From Chitinophagaceae bacterium (GTDB taxonomy: Bacteria; Bacteroidota; Bacteroidia; Chitinophagales; Chitinophagaceae): a stretch of 64,000 nt of DNA. Shown piece by piece: positions 18,144 through 26,971 of this stretch. Under the pieces are notes generated by a model. It searched no databases. It saw only the letters and a list, made by a program, of their open reading frames with translations, and was not told where the DNA came from. How positions within the stretch are numbered: the stretch's first letter is position 1; each line of letters begins with the position of its first letter. The DNA is taken from contig JAEUVJ010000009.1 in the NCBI GenBank assembly GCA_016787085.1, positions 1-64,000 on the forward strand, written 5' to 3'. Made by a program: the position numbers and the translations under genes.

Positions 18144-20904
18144 TTGTCTCCTCATCATTTTTTGTTGTTTCATTACGAAAGCACAAAATGTAGGTATTGG
18201 GACTACTGCGCCTGTTGCCCGATTGCATGTAGCAGACAGCAACGTTGTTTTTACAGCCGGTGATCCATTTCTTTCTGTAACCGGCAATGTGCCGGTCGGC
18301 GGAGCAGGCGGCCGCATGTTATGGTATGCAGGAAAAACTGCTTTCCGTGCGGGATATGTAGATGATGCTCAGTGGAACAAGGATAGTATCGGATACTTTT
18401 CGTTTGCGTCCGGTTACAGTACCCGTGCCACCAACCAATACTCATCCGCACTAGGCCGCAATACGATAGCATCGGGCACTTCTGCATCGGCCTTCGGTTA
18501 TTTTACTACAGCCAGTGGTAGCAATAGTACAGCATCGGGAAGCTACACTATTGCTGCTGGCCAGGATGCGATTGCTATGGGAAACAATACGCTTTCGGGT
18601 GGCTTTGCTTCAGTATCATTGGGCTTTGCCACTTATGCCAAAGCTGATATGTCAACTGCTTTGGGCAGTTATACAAAAGCAAGGTCGCCCAATTCATTAG
18701 TCATAGGTTTCAATAACGACACCAGCAATACCAACCGGCTTTTTGAGATCGGCAATGGTACGGCAGACAACGCAAGAGCCAATGCACTGACAGTATTGAA
18801 TACCGGCAATGTAGGCATTGGCACCGCTTCTCCCAATGCCAGCGCTATCCTCGATATCAGCAGTAGTTCGAAAGGATTGCTGCTTCCCCGTATGACCACA
18901 GCACAGCGCAATGCCATTGTCAGTCCGGCAACAGGTCTCGTCATTTTTAATACAGATGACGACTGCACGGATGTATTTGACGGCGCCAACTGGATAAGAA
19001 ATTGTGGCTTTAAAATAACAGGTATGGAAGCCATGCCTGCAGGCAACTGGTCTGAAGCCAGTGACTTTTCAGGACCACAACGGTCTGAAGCTGTCTGTTT
19101 TTCCATTGGCGGCAAAGCTTATGCAGGCACAGGTTTGATCAACTCATCTTCTTTCCAGTACTCAAATGAGCTGTGGGAGTTTGATCCATCTACCAATGCC
19201 TGGTCACAAAAAGCCAATTTTGGAGGGGCTGCCCGCTTCGGTGCCACAGGATTCGCAATTGGCAGCAAGGGTTACATAGGTACGGGGCTGAGTACTTCAG
19301 GATATACAAATGATTTTTGGGAATATGACCCCGCAACCAATACGTGGATACAAAGAGCCAGTTTCCCGGGAACGGGTCGCTACAGGGCAGCCGGTTTTTC
19401 TTCAACAACTAATGGTTATATCACTACCGGCTATGACGGATCCTTTCCTGTAGATCTCTGGGAATACAATCCCGCTTCCAATACATGGACCCAAAGAGCC
19501 AATTTCCCGGGAAGCGGAAGAAGTAGCCCGGCTGCGTTATCCATCAATGCAAAAGGATATGTCGGGATGGGCCTGGGACAGTCGTCCATTCTTTCCGATT
19601 TCTGGGAGTATGATCCTGCCGGTAATGCATGGACACCGAAAGCCAGCTTTGGCGGGGGTGGCCGTCGTTTGTGCCCCTCATTCACTATCGGTTCGCTGGG
19701 ATACATTGGTCCTGGCGAAAACGGAAGTTTTAATGTTGTTGATTTTTGGGAATACAGTCCAGCCACCAATACATGGACGCAAAAGGCCAGTTTTCCCGGC
19801 GCTTCTAGGACCGGAGCCGCCGGCTTTGCCATAGGGACCAACGGGTACATTGGTATCGGATCCGGGCGAACTGATTTCTGGAAATACAATACGCAACCCA
19901 TCAATGTAAATACCTATTCCAACAATAATTTACCCGTGGGAGTTTCTGTAACTGACGGAAGCTGGAAACGTCTTGGCAATGATCTTTACAGTGTTGTTCC
20001 GGGCAATGTTACTATTAACAGGTATCTCGGGATCGGCACGGGCAATGCCAATGCTCCTTTACAATTCTCCAATACCATTGCCAACCGGAAGATGGTGTTA
20101 TGGGAAACAGCCAATAATGATCACCAGTTCTACGGCATTGGAGTGAACAGCGGTGTATTACGGTACCAGGCAGATGGAACGGTGGCAGATCATGTTTTTT
20201 ATGCCGGTGTAAACGGTACTACCTCCAATGAACTGGTGCGGATAAAAGGAACAGGCCTGGTGGGCATCGGCACGAGTACTCCCGCCAAACAAACAGAAAT
20301 AATCGGTCCTGCCAGTGCCATACCTGTCACACTGGTCATCGGTAATCGTGGCGGATTTGGTCCCGCTGCTATGGAATTTGTCAGCGATTATGGCTTAGCA
20401 AGCCAATGGCGCCCCGGCTATATCCGCAGCAATGATGCCGGCGGCTTTACCGGCTCAGTAGAGATTTACACAAACGGAACAGGTTCCGGAAATCTTTATG
20501 GGAGTGTAAAAGGACTCGAAGTACGGAACGGGATAACCTATACTTCAACCGGAACAGTTAGCAGTTGGAGTGATGCAAGGCTGAAGTCAGGTATTACCCC
20601 TTTCACAGCCGGGCTTGATGTGATCCGTAAGATCAACCCGGTAAGTTTTAGTTATAACGACCTCTCTCCTTTCAGCACCGGTAAACAACAGATCGGCATC
20701 ATTGCGCAGGAACTGGAAAAGATCGCCCCCTATATGGTTGACAAGACTTCCACCAAAGAAATGGAAGATATGAGAAGTGTGAATAGCCAGGCTTACACTT
20801 TTTTACTGATCAATGCGGTGAAAGAACAGCAGCAACAGATAGAACAACAGCAGCACCAAATTGATGAACTGAAAAAAATCGTCGAACAACTTTTAAAAAA
20901 ATAA
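18127..20904 (+). CDS. Secreted hybrid fibre protein: YadA-like head, Kelch repeats, S74 domain
   Basis: The 925-residue protein joins the two types seen in its neighbours: signal peptide ending TKAQ, the header module ([16 protein letters not shown]), YadA-like [23 protein letters not shown] repeats (about 90-200), then an [18 protein letters not shown] header, about six Kelch repeats (305-590), a fibre stalk, and an S74 domain from Ser815 in SDARLKSGI (Lys820). The C-terminal coiled coil is longer than in the paralogues, with repeated Gln-rich QQQQIEQQQ. It starts 3 nt after the previous stop. Confidence 0.85.
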   Translation: MQKAIICLLIIFCCFITKAQNVGIGTTAPVARLHVADSNVVFTAGDPFLSVTGNVPVGGAGGRMLWYAGKTAFRAGYVDDAQWNKDSIGYFSFASGYSTRATNQYSSALGRNTIASGTSASAFGYFTTASGSNSTASGSYTIAAGQDAIAMGNNTLSGGFASVSLGFATYAKADMSTALGSYTKARSPNSLVIGFNNDTSNTNRLFEIGNGTADNARANALTVLNTGNVGIGTASPNASAILDISSSSKGLLLPRMTTAQRNAIVSPATGLVIFNTDDDCTDVFDGANWIRNCGFKITGMEAMPAGNWSEASDFSGPQRSEAVCFSIGGKAYAGTGLINSSSFQYSNELWEFDPSTNAWSQKANFGGAARFGATGFAIGSKGYIGTGLSTSGYTNDFWEYDPATNTWIQRASFPGTGRYRAAGFSSTTNGYITTGYDGSFPVDLWEYNPASNTWTQRANFPGSGRSSPAALSINAKGYVGMGLGQSSILSDFWEYDPAGNAWTPKASFGGGGRRLCPSFTIGSLGYIGPGENGSFNVVDFWEYSPATNTWTQKASFPGASRTGAAGFAIGTNGYIGIGSGRTDFWKYNTQPINVNTYSNNNLPVGVSVTDGSWKRLGNDLYSVVPGNVTINRYLGIGTGNANAPLQFSNTIANRKMVLWETANNDHQFYGIGVNSGVLRYQADGTVADHVFYAGVNGTTSNELVRIKGTGLVGIGTSTPAKQTEIIGPASAIPVTLVIGNRGGFGPAAMEFVSDYGLASQWRPGYIRSNDAGGFTGSVEIYTNGTGSGNLYGSVKGLEVRNGITYTSTGTVSSWSDARLKSGITPFTAGLDVIRKINPVSFSYNDLSPFSTGKQQIGIIAQELEKIAPYMVDKTSTKEMEDMRSVNSQAYTFLLINAVKEQQQQIEQQQHQIDELKKIVEQLLKK

Positions 20905-20907
20905 ATC

Positions 20908-22116
20908 ATGAATAAATACTTTGCCTGTATCCTGCTCGTATTGTACACGTATATTTCTTCTGCACAAAATATCGGTATCGGTACAAACAGCCCCGGTTTC
21001 CCGCTCAACTTTGCCAATACCCTTGGTGACAAGATCGCCCTGTGGGGCAATACCGGCAACCATTATGGCTTAGGTATCCAAAGCGGGTTACTCCAGATAC
21101 ATACCGACCTGTCAAACTCAAACATTACGTTTGGATATGGGTCAAGCTTAAGTTTTACTGAACGGATGCGGGTCATAAACAGCGGGGGCAATGGGCTGGA
21201 CTTATACGGAAGGATCACATTGCGAAACGGAACAAACCCTCTGGATATTAATTATGGCAGCGGTATATGGATGTATAAAGCGGATAACAGCGCATTGCTG
21301 GGCTTTATGGGTGTACACAATAACCAGAACCTGGGTTTCTATGGTGGCCCTGCCGGCTGGGGATTTACCTATGACGCTATCAACAGCCGGGTAGGCATTG
21401 GTAATCAGAATCCCAATGCACCGTTGGCATTTCCTGCTATAACAGGGCGCAAGATCACACTCTTTCCGGGAGCAACAGGCAATGTCGGGCTCGGGGTCCA
21501 TAATAATGAATTCCGTATTCACAGCGACTATGAACCGGCCGATATTACATTCGGTCATGAAAATCTTGCCGGTGTATTTACAGAAAGGTTTCGCTTCAAA
21601 GGCAATGGTGGTTTTGTAATAAATGGGAATGCCGGTAGCCCGGGTCAGGTATTGGTGAGCAATGGGACCAATGTGTCCCCGGGTTGGGTTAATAATCCTG
21701 TATCCGATATGTATAACAATACAGAAGAAATAGCGGCAACTGCAGATGTGCTCATTGCCGCCGGTCAAACGGCAGATATTCCCGGATTGGTAAAAAACCT
21801 TTCATTGACAAAAACATCCAAAGTGATCGTTCAGTTTATGGTTATGATTAATACACCTTCCTGCGCTTTCTGTGGCAATTCCAGTCTTGATATAATGATA
21901 TTACTGAACGGCGGATCTACCGGAAGGATCAGGTCACAATATGAAAATAATACGTATGGAACAGCCACCGGTATCCGGACATTTACACTAACGCCCGGCA
22001 ACTATGAAATTAAACTATCAGGAAATAACCTCGTCGGGCCGGATATTAGAGCTGCTCTTACCCCACCAACTGTTTATCCAAGTTTTTTGAACATCCAGGT
22101 AATACCACAAAATTGA
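20908..22116 (+). CDS. Secreted fibre paralogue lacking the S74 domain
   Basis: The 402-residue protein has a signal peptide ending SSAQ, and NIGIGTNSPGFPLNFANTLG fibre modules closely like those of the 26972 and 14293 proteins. It has no S74 motif and no C-terminal coiled coil. Instead, about residues 260-402 form a beta-rich domain (TADVLIAAGQTADIPGL, FTLTPGNYEIKLSG) that looks like a compact jelly-roll, possibly a C1q/TNF-like trimer unit (inference). It is the last gene of the first block, 3 nt after the previous stop. Confidence 0.8.
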   Translation: MNKYFACILLVLYTYISSAQNIGIGTNSPGFPLNFANTLGDKIALWGNTGNHYGLGIQSGLLQIHTDLSNSNITFGYGSSLSFTERMRVINSGGNGLDLYGRITLRNGTNPLDINYGSGIWMYKADNSALLGFMGVHNNQNLGFYGGPAGWGFTYDAINSRVGIGNQNPNAPLAFPAITGRKITLFPGATGNVGLGVHNNEFRIHSDYEPADITFGHENLAGVFTERFRFKGNGGFVINGNAGSPGQVLVSNGTNVSPGWVNNPVSDMYNNTEEIAATADVLIAAGQTADIPGLVKNLSLTKTSKVIVQFMVMINTPSCAFCGNSSLDIMILLNGGSTGRIRSQYENNTYGTATGIRTFTLTPGNYEIKLSGNNLVGPDIRAALTPPTVYPSFLNIQVIPQN

Positions 22117-22256
22117 CAACGTTGTTTGTTCACACCTGCGGATACCCTGGCAAGTTTTCTCCATTACAATGAGAAAGAAATAATATGCTCCTTCAATTCA
22201 TATTGCCGAAGGTGATCTAAGATCTGATTGCCCGGAGCATGACCAGGCGAAGTAGT

Positions 22257-22874
22257 TCAGATCAACTGCATTTGCGCAGCCATACGTATGAGAGAAGCGG
22301 TATTCTTTGCTTCGAGTTTAGCCAGTAAGTTCTTGCGGTGTGTGTCCACCGTAGTAATACTGATAAAGAGTTTTTGTGCGATTTCGTTATTGGTCATGCC
22401 TTCAGCGATCAGTTCCAGCACTTCTTTCTCCCGGCGGGTCAGAACAGGTGTATTGCCGGTGCCGTTCTTTCTTAATACCTGGGCAGCCTCACCACTCAGG
22501 TAGGTTTTTCCCTTCATCACCGTATTGATCCCTTCCATCAATTCTTCCTGTGTCGCATTCTTCAACAGGTAACCCGAAGCGCCGTTGTCCATCATCTTTT
22601 GAATAAAGCTCTGCTGGTTGAAGGTGCTGAGGCCGATAATAAATACCGAAGGATATCTTTCTTTCACTTCCCTGCACAGGTCAATCCCGCTTTTATCCGG
22701 CATACTGATATCCATCAGTATCACATCCGGTAACTGCTGCTGCAGAAAGGCAAGGCAGGATGCCGCATTCATGGCATGACCCATCCACTCTACACTCTTT
22801 TCACTTTGCAATAGCGAACGAATGCCCTCTATTACCATGTAATGATCATCTACTATGAAAATCTTTGTACCCAT
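22257..22874 (-). CDS. NarL/FixJ-family response regulator
   Basis: The 205-residue regulator has a receiver domain (Asp in VILMDISMPDKSG, Lys in LLKNATQ) and a LuxR-type helix-turn-helix (LTRREKEVLELIAEGMTNNEIA, VDTHRKNLLAKL). Its ATG follows the kinase stop directly with no gap, so the two are one operon. It lies between the two fibre blocks and on the opposite strand. It is the best candidate to bind the ATCC-N10-GGAT sites upstream of the second block (inference). Confidence 0.93.
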   Translation of the reverse strand: MGTKIFIVDDHYMVIEGIRSLLQSEKSVEWMGHAMNAASCLAFLQQQLPDVILMDISMPDKSGIDLCREVKERYPSVFIIGLSTFNQQSFIQKMMDNGASGYLLKNATQEELMEGINTVMKGKTYLSGEAAQVLRKNGTGNTPVLTRREKEVLELIAEGMTNNEIAQKLFISITTVDTHRKNLLAKLEAKNTASLIRMAAQMQLI

Positions 22875-24857
22875 TTATGCCGGCAGTTCAATTAAAACAG
22901 AGGTGCCCTTCTCCTTGTGTGAATTTACATCAAGTTTTCCTTTCAAAAACTCCACCCTGTTTTGAATATTGCTCCATCCTATTCCTTTTGCCCGGCTTAG
23001 TATGCCGGTATCAAAACCCCTCCCGTCATCTTCCACCGTTACCGACAATAACCCATCTGCTTTACTTACCTGCACAATGGCCTGGGTGGCTGCAGCATGC
23101 TTAATTGTATTATTCAGCAACTCCTGCACAATGCGATAGATGGTAATAGCCGTTGTTTGTTCCACTACTGCATTCTCCAGCCCGATAGACTGGTAGCTTA
23201 CTTTTAATGCCCCGCTCTGGTTAATATCATTGCAAAAATCCCTGAGTGCTGTATCCAGCCCAAATTTTACCAGGGCTTCCGGCATCATATTATGCGCTAC
23301 TCTCCGCATTTCTTTGATGGAGCTGTCCAGCATATCTATACTGCGTTCAAAAGCCTGTGCGTTTTCAGGCGTCATAACCAGGTTTCCTTTCATAGTATTG
23401 AGTGAGTATTTTATGCCCGACAGCATACCTCCCAGTCCGTCATGAAGGTCTTTTGCCAGGCGGGTTCGCTCCTGTTCTTCTCCTTTTAAAACAGCTTCTG
23501 TTGCGGCTAATTGTTTTTCTGTTTCCAGTTCAGCGATCCGTTGCTTTTGCAGTTTTTGCCTTTGTCTGTAAGTACGATAAGAAAGTAATGAGATGATAAA
23601 TAAGGTAGCCGCACCGCCGATAAGTATATAGTTAAAAGTATTCTTTCGTTGAATTTCTGCCTGTTGCAGTTTTATCTGACTATCCTTTTTTTCCGACTGG
23701 TACTTCGCCTCTAACTCGGAAAACTGATTTGTCCGCTCACTGTTCAGAACAGTATCAGTCAAATCGTGATAAGTTTTAAAATACTGGTATGCTTCTTTGT
23801 ACCTGCCGGTTGCCACCATTAACTGGCTCATCACGTCATAATAACTCCGTTTTGTATCAGGGGCTTCGCTTTGCAGGAAATAAGCGCTGCATTTATTTAA
23901 ATATTCTTCGGCCTTTTTAAATTTTTTTTCTTTCGTGGCTATCCGGCCCAGTTGCCAGTTAGCATTAGCGATTCCATTTGTAATGCCAAGCTCTTCAGCG
24001 GTTCGTAAACTTTTTTGCGCAAAAATTTCAGATGAATCCATTTTGCCCAGCTCAAAATATTCCTGTGCTATATTCTGATAGGCTCCCTGCAAAGGTGTTT
24101 TACTGAAATTCCCGGCTTCTAATTCTTGTACATTTTCCAGCCGGATGCGTAACGCTTTTTCCGTATCCCCGTTCTCATAAAAATTATGTGCCTTTTGCTG
24201 CATGTAGTTAGCTATAGTGATGGTGCTTTTATAACTTCTTGCAATAGCAATTGCCTTGTCAATGTATTCATCAGCTTTGGGAAGGTTCTTAAGGGTATTA
24301 AATGTGGCGCTTATATTATAATACAGGTCAGATTTTTTCTTATCCAGCACCCGTGGTTGCAGGTTTTTGTCTTCAAATACTTTCGGGCTTTCAAATATTT
24401 CTGCCGCTTTGAGGTAATATCCGGCGCAACTATCGTACTCCCCTTTTTGATATTTAATAATGCCAATATTAAAATACGCACCGGCCATCAGGTAATAATG
24501 ATTATTGCTGGTAGCTGAGTGTAAGGATGCCCGGTAGAGGTCTAATGCTTTGTCTTTATTCCCGAAAGCCATATACCAGATGCCCAGCATACGGTAACTG
24601 TTAGTTATAGCATCTGCATCTTTTACAGCTAAGCTTTTTGTCAGGGTTTCTTCAAAAAGCGCTTTTGAAAGAGCGCTGTCTTTTTCAATAATGGAGTATC
24701 CCGCTTCTCTTAACAGCCGTATATGTGCAGTGTCAGCCGGACGCTTTCGTATTTGCTCAATAATTTTTTGAAGGCTGTCTTTATTATATGGTTGACTTTT
24801 TACGTTGACAAAAGCCAGTGCCATGAAAATTAAAGAAGTAAAAAATCTAAGCCTCAT
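22875..24857 (-). CDS. TPR-containing sensor histidine kinase (HisKA_3/DesK-like)
   Basis: The product of about 660 residues has a signal peptide (MRLRFFTSLIFMALAFVNVKSQ) and a periplasmic TPR array (about 60-370). A membrane helix (about 400-420, FNYILIGGAATLFIISLLSY) and a cytoplasmic coiled coil precede the kinase core: phospho-acceptor His in AKDLHDGLGGMLSGIK, N-box QELLNNTIKHA, G-box VEDDGRGFD. The frame is open from 24905, but a -7 box ends 4 nt before ATG 24857, so that start is chosen. TPR sensors of this type usually sense protein or peptide partners (general knowledge); the signal is unknown. Confidence 0.92.
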   Translation of the reverse strand: MRLRFFTSLIFMALAFVNVKSQPYNKDSLQKIIEQIRKRPADTAHIRLLREAGYSIIEKDSALSKALFEETLTKSLAVKDADAITNSYRMLGIWYMAFGNKDKALDLYRASLHSATSNNHYYLMAGAYFNIGIIKYQKGEYDSCAGYYLKAAEIFESPKVFEDKNLQPRVLDKKKSDLYYNISATFNTLKNLPKADEYIDKAIAIARSYKSTITIANYMQQKAHNFYENGDTEKALRIRLENVQELEAGNFSKTPLQGAYQNIAQEYFELGKMDSSEIFAQKSLRTAEELGITNGIANANWQLGRIATKEKKFKKAEEYLNKCSAYFLQSEAPDTKRSYYDVMSQLMVATGRYKEAYQYFKTYHDLTDTVLNSERTNQFSELEAKYQSEKKDSQIKLQQAEIQRKNTFNYILIGGAATLFIISLLSYRTYRQRQKLQKQRIAELETEKQLAATEAVLKGEEQERTRLAKDLHDGLGGMLSGIKYSLNTMKGNLVMTPENAQAFERSIDMLDSSIKEMRRVAHNMMPEALVKFGLDTALRDFCNDINQSGALKVSYQSIGLENAVVEQTTAITIYRIVQELLNNTIKHAAATQAIVQVSKADGLLSVTVEDDGRGFDTGILSRAKGIGWSNIQNRVEFLKGKLDVNSHKEKGTSVLIELPA

Positions 24858-24861
24858 GCTA

Positions 24862-24869
24862 CAAAAATA
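24862..24869 (-). promoter_or_regulatory. -7 box for the TPR kinase, probably leaderless
   Basis: Minus-strand TATTTTTG matches TAnnTTTG and ends 4 nt before ATG 24857. It sits in the shared divergent region with the 24992 gene. Confidence 0.55.
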
Positions 24870-24927
24870 TTTTTTATAATAAAAAGCTTTCTCCTCTTTT
24901 TCCATGATTTTAGGCTGCGCAGTAAAT

Positions 24928-24945
24928 ATCCTGTTTTTCCGGGAT
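24928..24945 (+). promoter_or_regulatory. Candidate operator copy 1 (ATCC-N10-GGAT)
   Basis: ATCCTGTTTTTCCGGGAT, an imperfect dyad with half-sites ATCC and GGAT. The end of its GGGA lies 24 nt before the first base of the -7 box TAAGTTTG at 24968. Copies 2 and 3 have the same geometry. Confidence 0.5.
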
Positions 24946-24967
24946 TAAAAAACATGGACTATACAAA

Positions 24968-24975
24968 TAAGTTTG
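24968..24975 (+). promoter_or_regulatory. -7 box for the 24992 gene
   Basis: TAAGTTTG is a perfect TAnnTTTG match; the leader would be about 10 nt. Confidence 0.6.
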
Positions 24976-24991
24976 CTGAAATATCATTCCC

Positions 24992-26908
24992 ATGCGACAA
25001 TTATTTACACTCCTTTACATACTATCCGGCCATTGTGCATTGGCACAGTGGAGCCCCAACCCATCATTGAACAATGCAATTTGCGCCTACACCAGTCATC
25101 AGATGGACGTGCAGTTGGTTTCTGATGGAAGCGGCGGTGCTATTGTCACCTGGCGTGATGGAAGAAATATTTCAACTGCTATGGATGTTTATGCACAACA
25201 CATCAGTGCATCTGGCGCCTCACTATGGAATGTTGATGGCGTAGCAATATGTAATGCCACGCAGGATCAATATGCACCACGGCTTGTGTCCGATGGAGCC
25301 GGCGGCGCCATCATTGCCTGGTATGATAACCGTGCCGGTAATTATGACATCTATGCGCAACGTATCAATGCATCGGGCATTGTTCAATGGACAACCGACG
25401 GGGTTGCCATTTGTACAGCTACAGGCAATCAAAATGCTCATCAATTAATGGCCGATGGCAGTGGTGGCGCTTTTATAGTATGGTGCGATGGACGAACAAG
25501 CGGCCCCAATGCAGATATTTATGGACAACGTGTGAATGCTTCAGGAGTTGTGCAATGGGCTACTGATGGAGAAGCTATAAATTTTGTTGGAAGTCTTCAA
25601 AACATTCCTCAATTAACGACGGATGGCGGAACAGGTTTTTTTGTTACATGGGAAGATTGGAGAAATTTTGGCCAGGCAGATATCTATGCGCAGAAAGTAA
25701 GCTCAAACGGGTTTTATGCATGGTCATATCAGGGAGTTGCCATTTGCACGGAAGCAAATGGAGCACAATACAATACAAAAATTGTCGCCGATGGAGCAGG
25801 TAATGCTATCATTTGCTGGCAGGATAAAAGAATCTCAAGCGCTGATGATATCTATGCGCAAAAAATAAATACGAATGGCGTTGTGCAATGGACAAACAAT
25901 GGAGTGCTTATTTGCAATGCAAGCGGTTTGCAGATAAATGAGCAAATGATAAGTGACGGTGCGGGTGGCGCTATTATTTGCTGGGAAGACCGGCGGACAG
26001 GGCAGGACATCTATGCGCAACGCATCAATACATCCGGTGTGGTGCAATGGACGGCCAATGGTGTGGCTGTATGCAGCGATCCTGCTAACCAAATAGAAGC
26101 ACAAATGATACCTGCAAGTAGCGGAAGCGCTATCATCTGCTGGAGTGATTACAGGAATTCACCGGGTGATGTTTATGCGCAAAAGCTCAATAGTTCAGGT
26201 GCAGTGCAATGGGCAGCTAATGGCGTGCCTGTTTCCAATGCCACCAATGACCAGGCAGCCCCTGCTATGATAGCAGATGGCAGCGACAATGCCATTATCG
26301 TTTGGCGTGATTTGCGAACCGCCGCCGACTATGATATTTACGGCTCACGTTTGTTAAGCAATGGTACGCTTCCGGTTCGTTTGATCGGATTCAGCATCAG
26401 CGAAGCGGCTGATGTGGTAAAGCTTCATTGGGAAACAATCAATGAGATAAACAATGCAGGCTTTAGTATCGAAAGAAGTGATAATGGGATTAACTGGATA
26501 AAGATTGGTTTTGTAACAGCACAGCCACTTACGTCATCCATACACAAATACAACTGGGACGATAATCATCCTCTTAACGGTAAATCTTACTATCGCTTAC
26601 AACAAACCGATATAGATGGCAAATACGAGTATTCAAAAATCCTTTTAGTTAATCGCAACATGACTGGTATTGACATTACGGTTTATCCTAACCCTGCAAC
26701 AGAAATGGTGAACATCAATTTTGGAAGCAAGGCTTTTACTGGAACTGTTCAATTGATTAATCAAGCCGGGCAGTTATTGCTTGAAAAAAATGTAGCTGAT
26801 CAGTTAACATTCGGGATGAACATAAATTCATTCGCTCCTGGCATATATAACCTGGTAATCATTTCAGCAAAGGAAAAAATATCCCGGTCTATTCAAGTAA
26901 GCAAATAA
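24992..26908 (+). CDS. Secreted repeat protein with T9SS type A sorting tail
   Basis: The 638-residue protein has a signal peptide ending ALAQ and about nine repeats of roughly 50 residues (30-455), each with DGxGGAIIxWxDxRxxxxDIYAQRIN.SGxVQW pieces, probably a beta-propeller. A fibronectin-III-like region follows (460-555, LHWETINEINNAGFSIERS) and then a C-terminal T9SS type A domain (560-638: ITVYPNPATEMVNINF, LINQAGQLL, FAPGIYNLVI). The tail directs passage through the outer membrane by the type IX system. It is the only T9SS cargo I see in the cluster, and it opens the second block. Confidence 0.88.
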   Translation: MRQLFTLLYILSGHCALAQWSPNPSLNNAICAYTSHQMDVQLVSDGSGGAIVTWRDGRNISTAMDVYAQHISASGASLWNVDGVAICNATQDQYAPRLVSDGAGGAIIAWYDNRAGNYDIYAQRINASGIVQWTTDGVAICTATGNQNAHQLMADGSGGAFIVWCDGRTSGPNADIYGQRVNASGVVQWATDGEAINFVGSLQNIPQLTTDGGTGFFVTWEDWRNFGQADIYAQKVSSNGFYAWSYQGVAICTEANGAQYNTKIVADGAGNAIICWQDKRISSADDIYAQKINTNGVVQWTNNGVLICNASGLQINEQMISDGAGGAIICWEDRRTGQDIYAQRINTSGVVQWTANGVAVCSDPANQIEAQMIPASSGSAIICWSDYRNSPGDVYAQKLNSSGAVQWAANGVPVSNATNDQAAPAMIADGSDNAIIVWRDLRTAADYDIYGSRLLSNGTLPVRLIGFSISEAADVVKLHWETINEINNAGFSIERSDNGINWIKIGFVTAQPLTSSIHKYNWDDNHPLNGKSYYRLQQTDIDGKYEYSKILLVNRNMTGIDITVYPNPATEMVNINFGSKAFTGTVQLINQAGQLLLEKNVADQLTFGMNINSFAPGIYNLVIISAKEKISRSIQVSK

Positions 26909-26926
26909 ATCCTGTTTTTAAGGGAG
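26909..26926 (+). promoter_or_regulatory. Candidate operator copy 2 (ATCC-N10-GGAg)
   Basis: ATCCTGTTTTTAAGGGAG, starting one base after the stop codon of the 24992 gene. It lies 24 nt before the first base of CATATTTG (26949-26956), a near match to TAnnTTTG. A 24-bp stretch here (26902-26925) is identical to 29641-29664. Confidence 0.5.
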
Positions 26927-26971
26927 TCCGGGCGACAACCGTATTCGCCATATTTGAGTAAACTAAGTGCA

